In this document: piece by piece, positions 63,476 to 64,000 of the stretch | Numbering within the stretch: position 1 is the stretch's first letter | Layout: each line of letters begins with the position of its first letter | Source of the DNA: Achromobacter xylosoxidans | Lineage (GTDB): Bacteria; Pseudomonadota; Gammaproteobacteria; Burkholderiales; Burkholderiaceae_B | Assembly: GCF_001457475.1 (NCBI RefSeq) | Contig: NZ_LN831029.1 | Location: 6,696,001 to 6,760,000 of the forward strand | Direction of reading: 5' to 3' | DNA length: 64,000 nucleotides | Position numbers and translations under genes: made by a program | Notes under the pieces: generated by a model | Seen by the model: the letters and a program-made list of their open reading frames with translations, nothing else | Database searches by the model: none | What the model was told of the DNA's origin: nothing

Positions 63476-64000
<525 letters not shown>

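Overview
The window is a GC-rich betaproteobacterial chromosome segment, most likely from Bordetella or a close Alcaligenaceae relative. That assignment rests on gene content and order (lysA-lptM, ccsB-resB-cytochrome c4/engB-hemB, str/S10/spc/alpha clusters, tuf-tRNA-Trp-secE-nusG-rplKAJL-rpoBC) and on the style of the proteins; no database search was possible. There is no rRNA, no recognisable insertion sequence, no phage gene and no CRISPR array.

Layout. (1) 1-12,002: housekeeping genes: cyaY, lptM-lysA, cytochrome c maturation genes ccsB-resB, cytochrome c4, engB-hemB, an EamA exporter, cutA-dsbD and a HIT-family protein. (2) 12,106-21,144, minus strand: the alpha and spc ribosomal-protein clusters (rplN to rplQ, with secY, infA, rpmJ and rpoA), driven by a good sigma-70 promoter at about 21,400. 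(3) 21,497-33,491: about 12 kb of metabolic and transport genes lying between rplN and rpsQ, which are adjacent in the usual bacterial order. They are an LpxO-like hydroxylase, an aldehyde dehydrogenase, two AraC-type regulators, a Cys/Met-metabolism PLP enzyme, an alpha/beta hydrolase with a complete Liv-type ABC transporter, and a small exported protein. (4) 33,603-43,494, minus strand: the S10 cluster (rplC to rpsQ), which has its own promoter and terminator, then the str cluster (rpsL, rpsG, fusA, tuf, rpsJ), which ends in its own terminator after rpsJ. (5) 44,140-51,196: a signalling island with a pseudo-receiver regulator, a canonical OmpR-type regulator, a LysM-FecR periplasmic protein, a CHASE2 sensor histidine kinase, a membrane-anchored pseudokinase with a PEGA domain, and a small lipoprotein. 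An 8-bp tandem repeat lies at its edge. (6) 51,308-64,000, minus strand: rpoC, rpoB, rplL, rplJ, rplA, rplK, nusG, secE, tRNA-Trp and the 3' part of a second tuf gene.

Working together. The ribosomal, RNA polymerase and Sec genes make up the core growth machinery, but it is cut into more transcription units than in E. coli: rpsJ is separated from rplC, and rpsQ from rplN. The joints are marked by hairpin terminators and new promoters. The most novel-looking part is the 44-51 kb island. Its gene set suggests an envelope-sensing pathway in which a periplasmic LysM/FecR protein and a CHASE2 kinase control a true response regulator. A non-phosphorylatable regulator, a degenerate kinase-PEGA protein and a lipoprotein resembling T6SS-associated TssQ proteins lie beside it.
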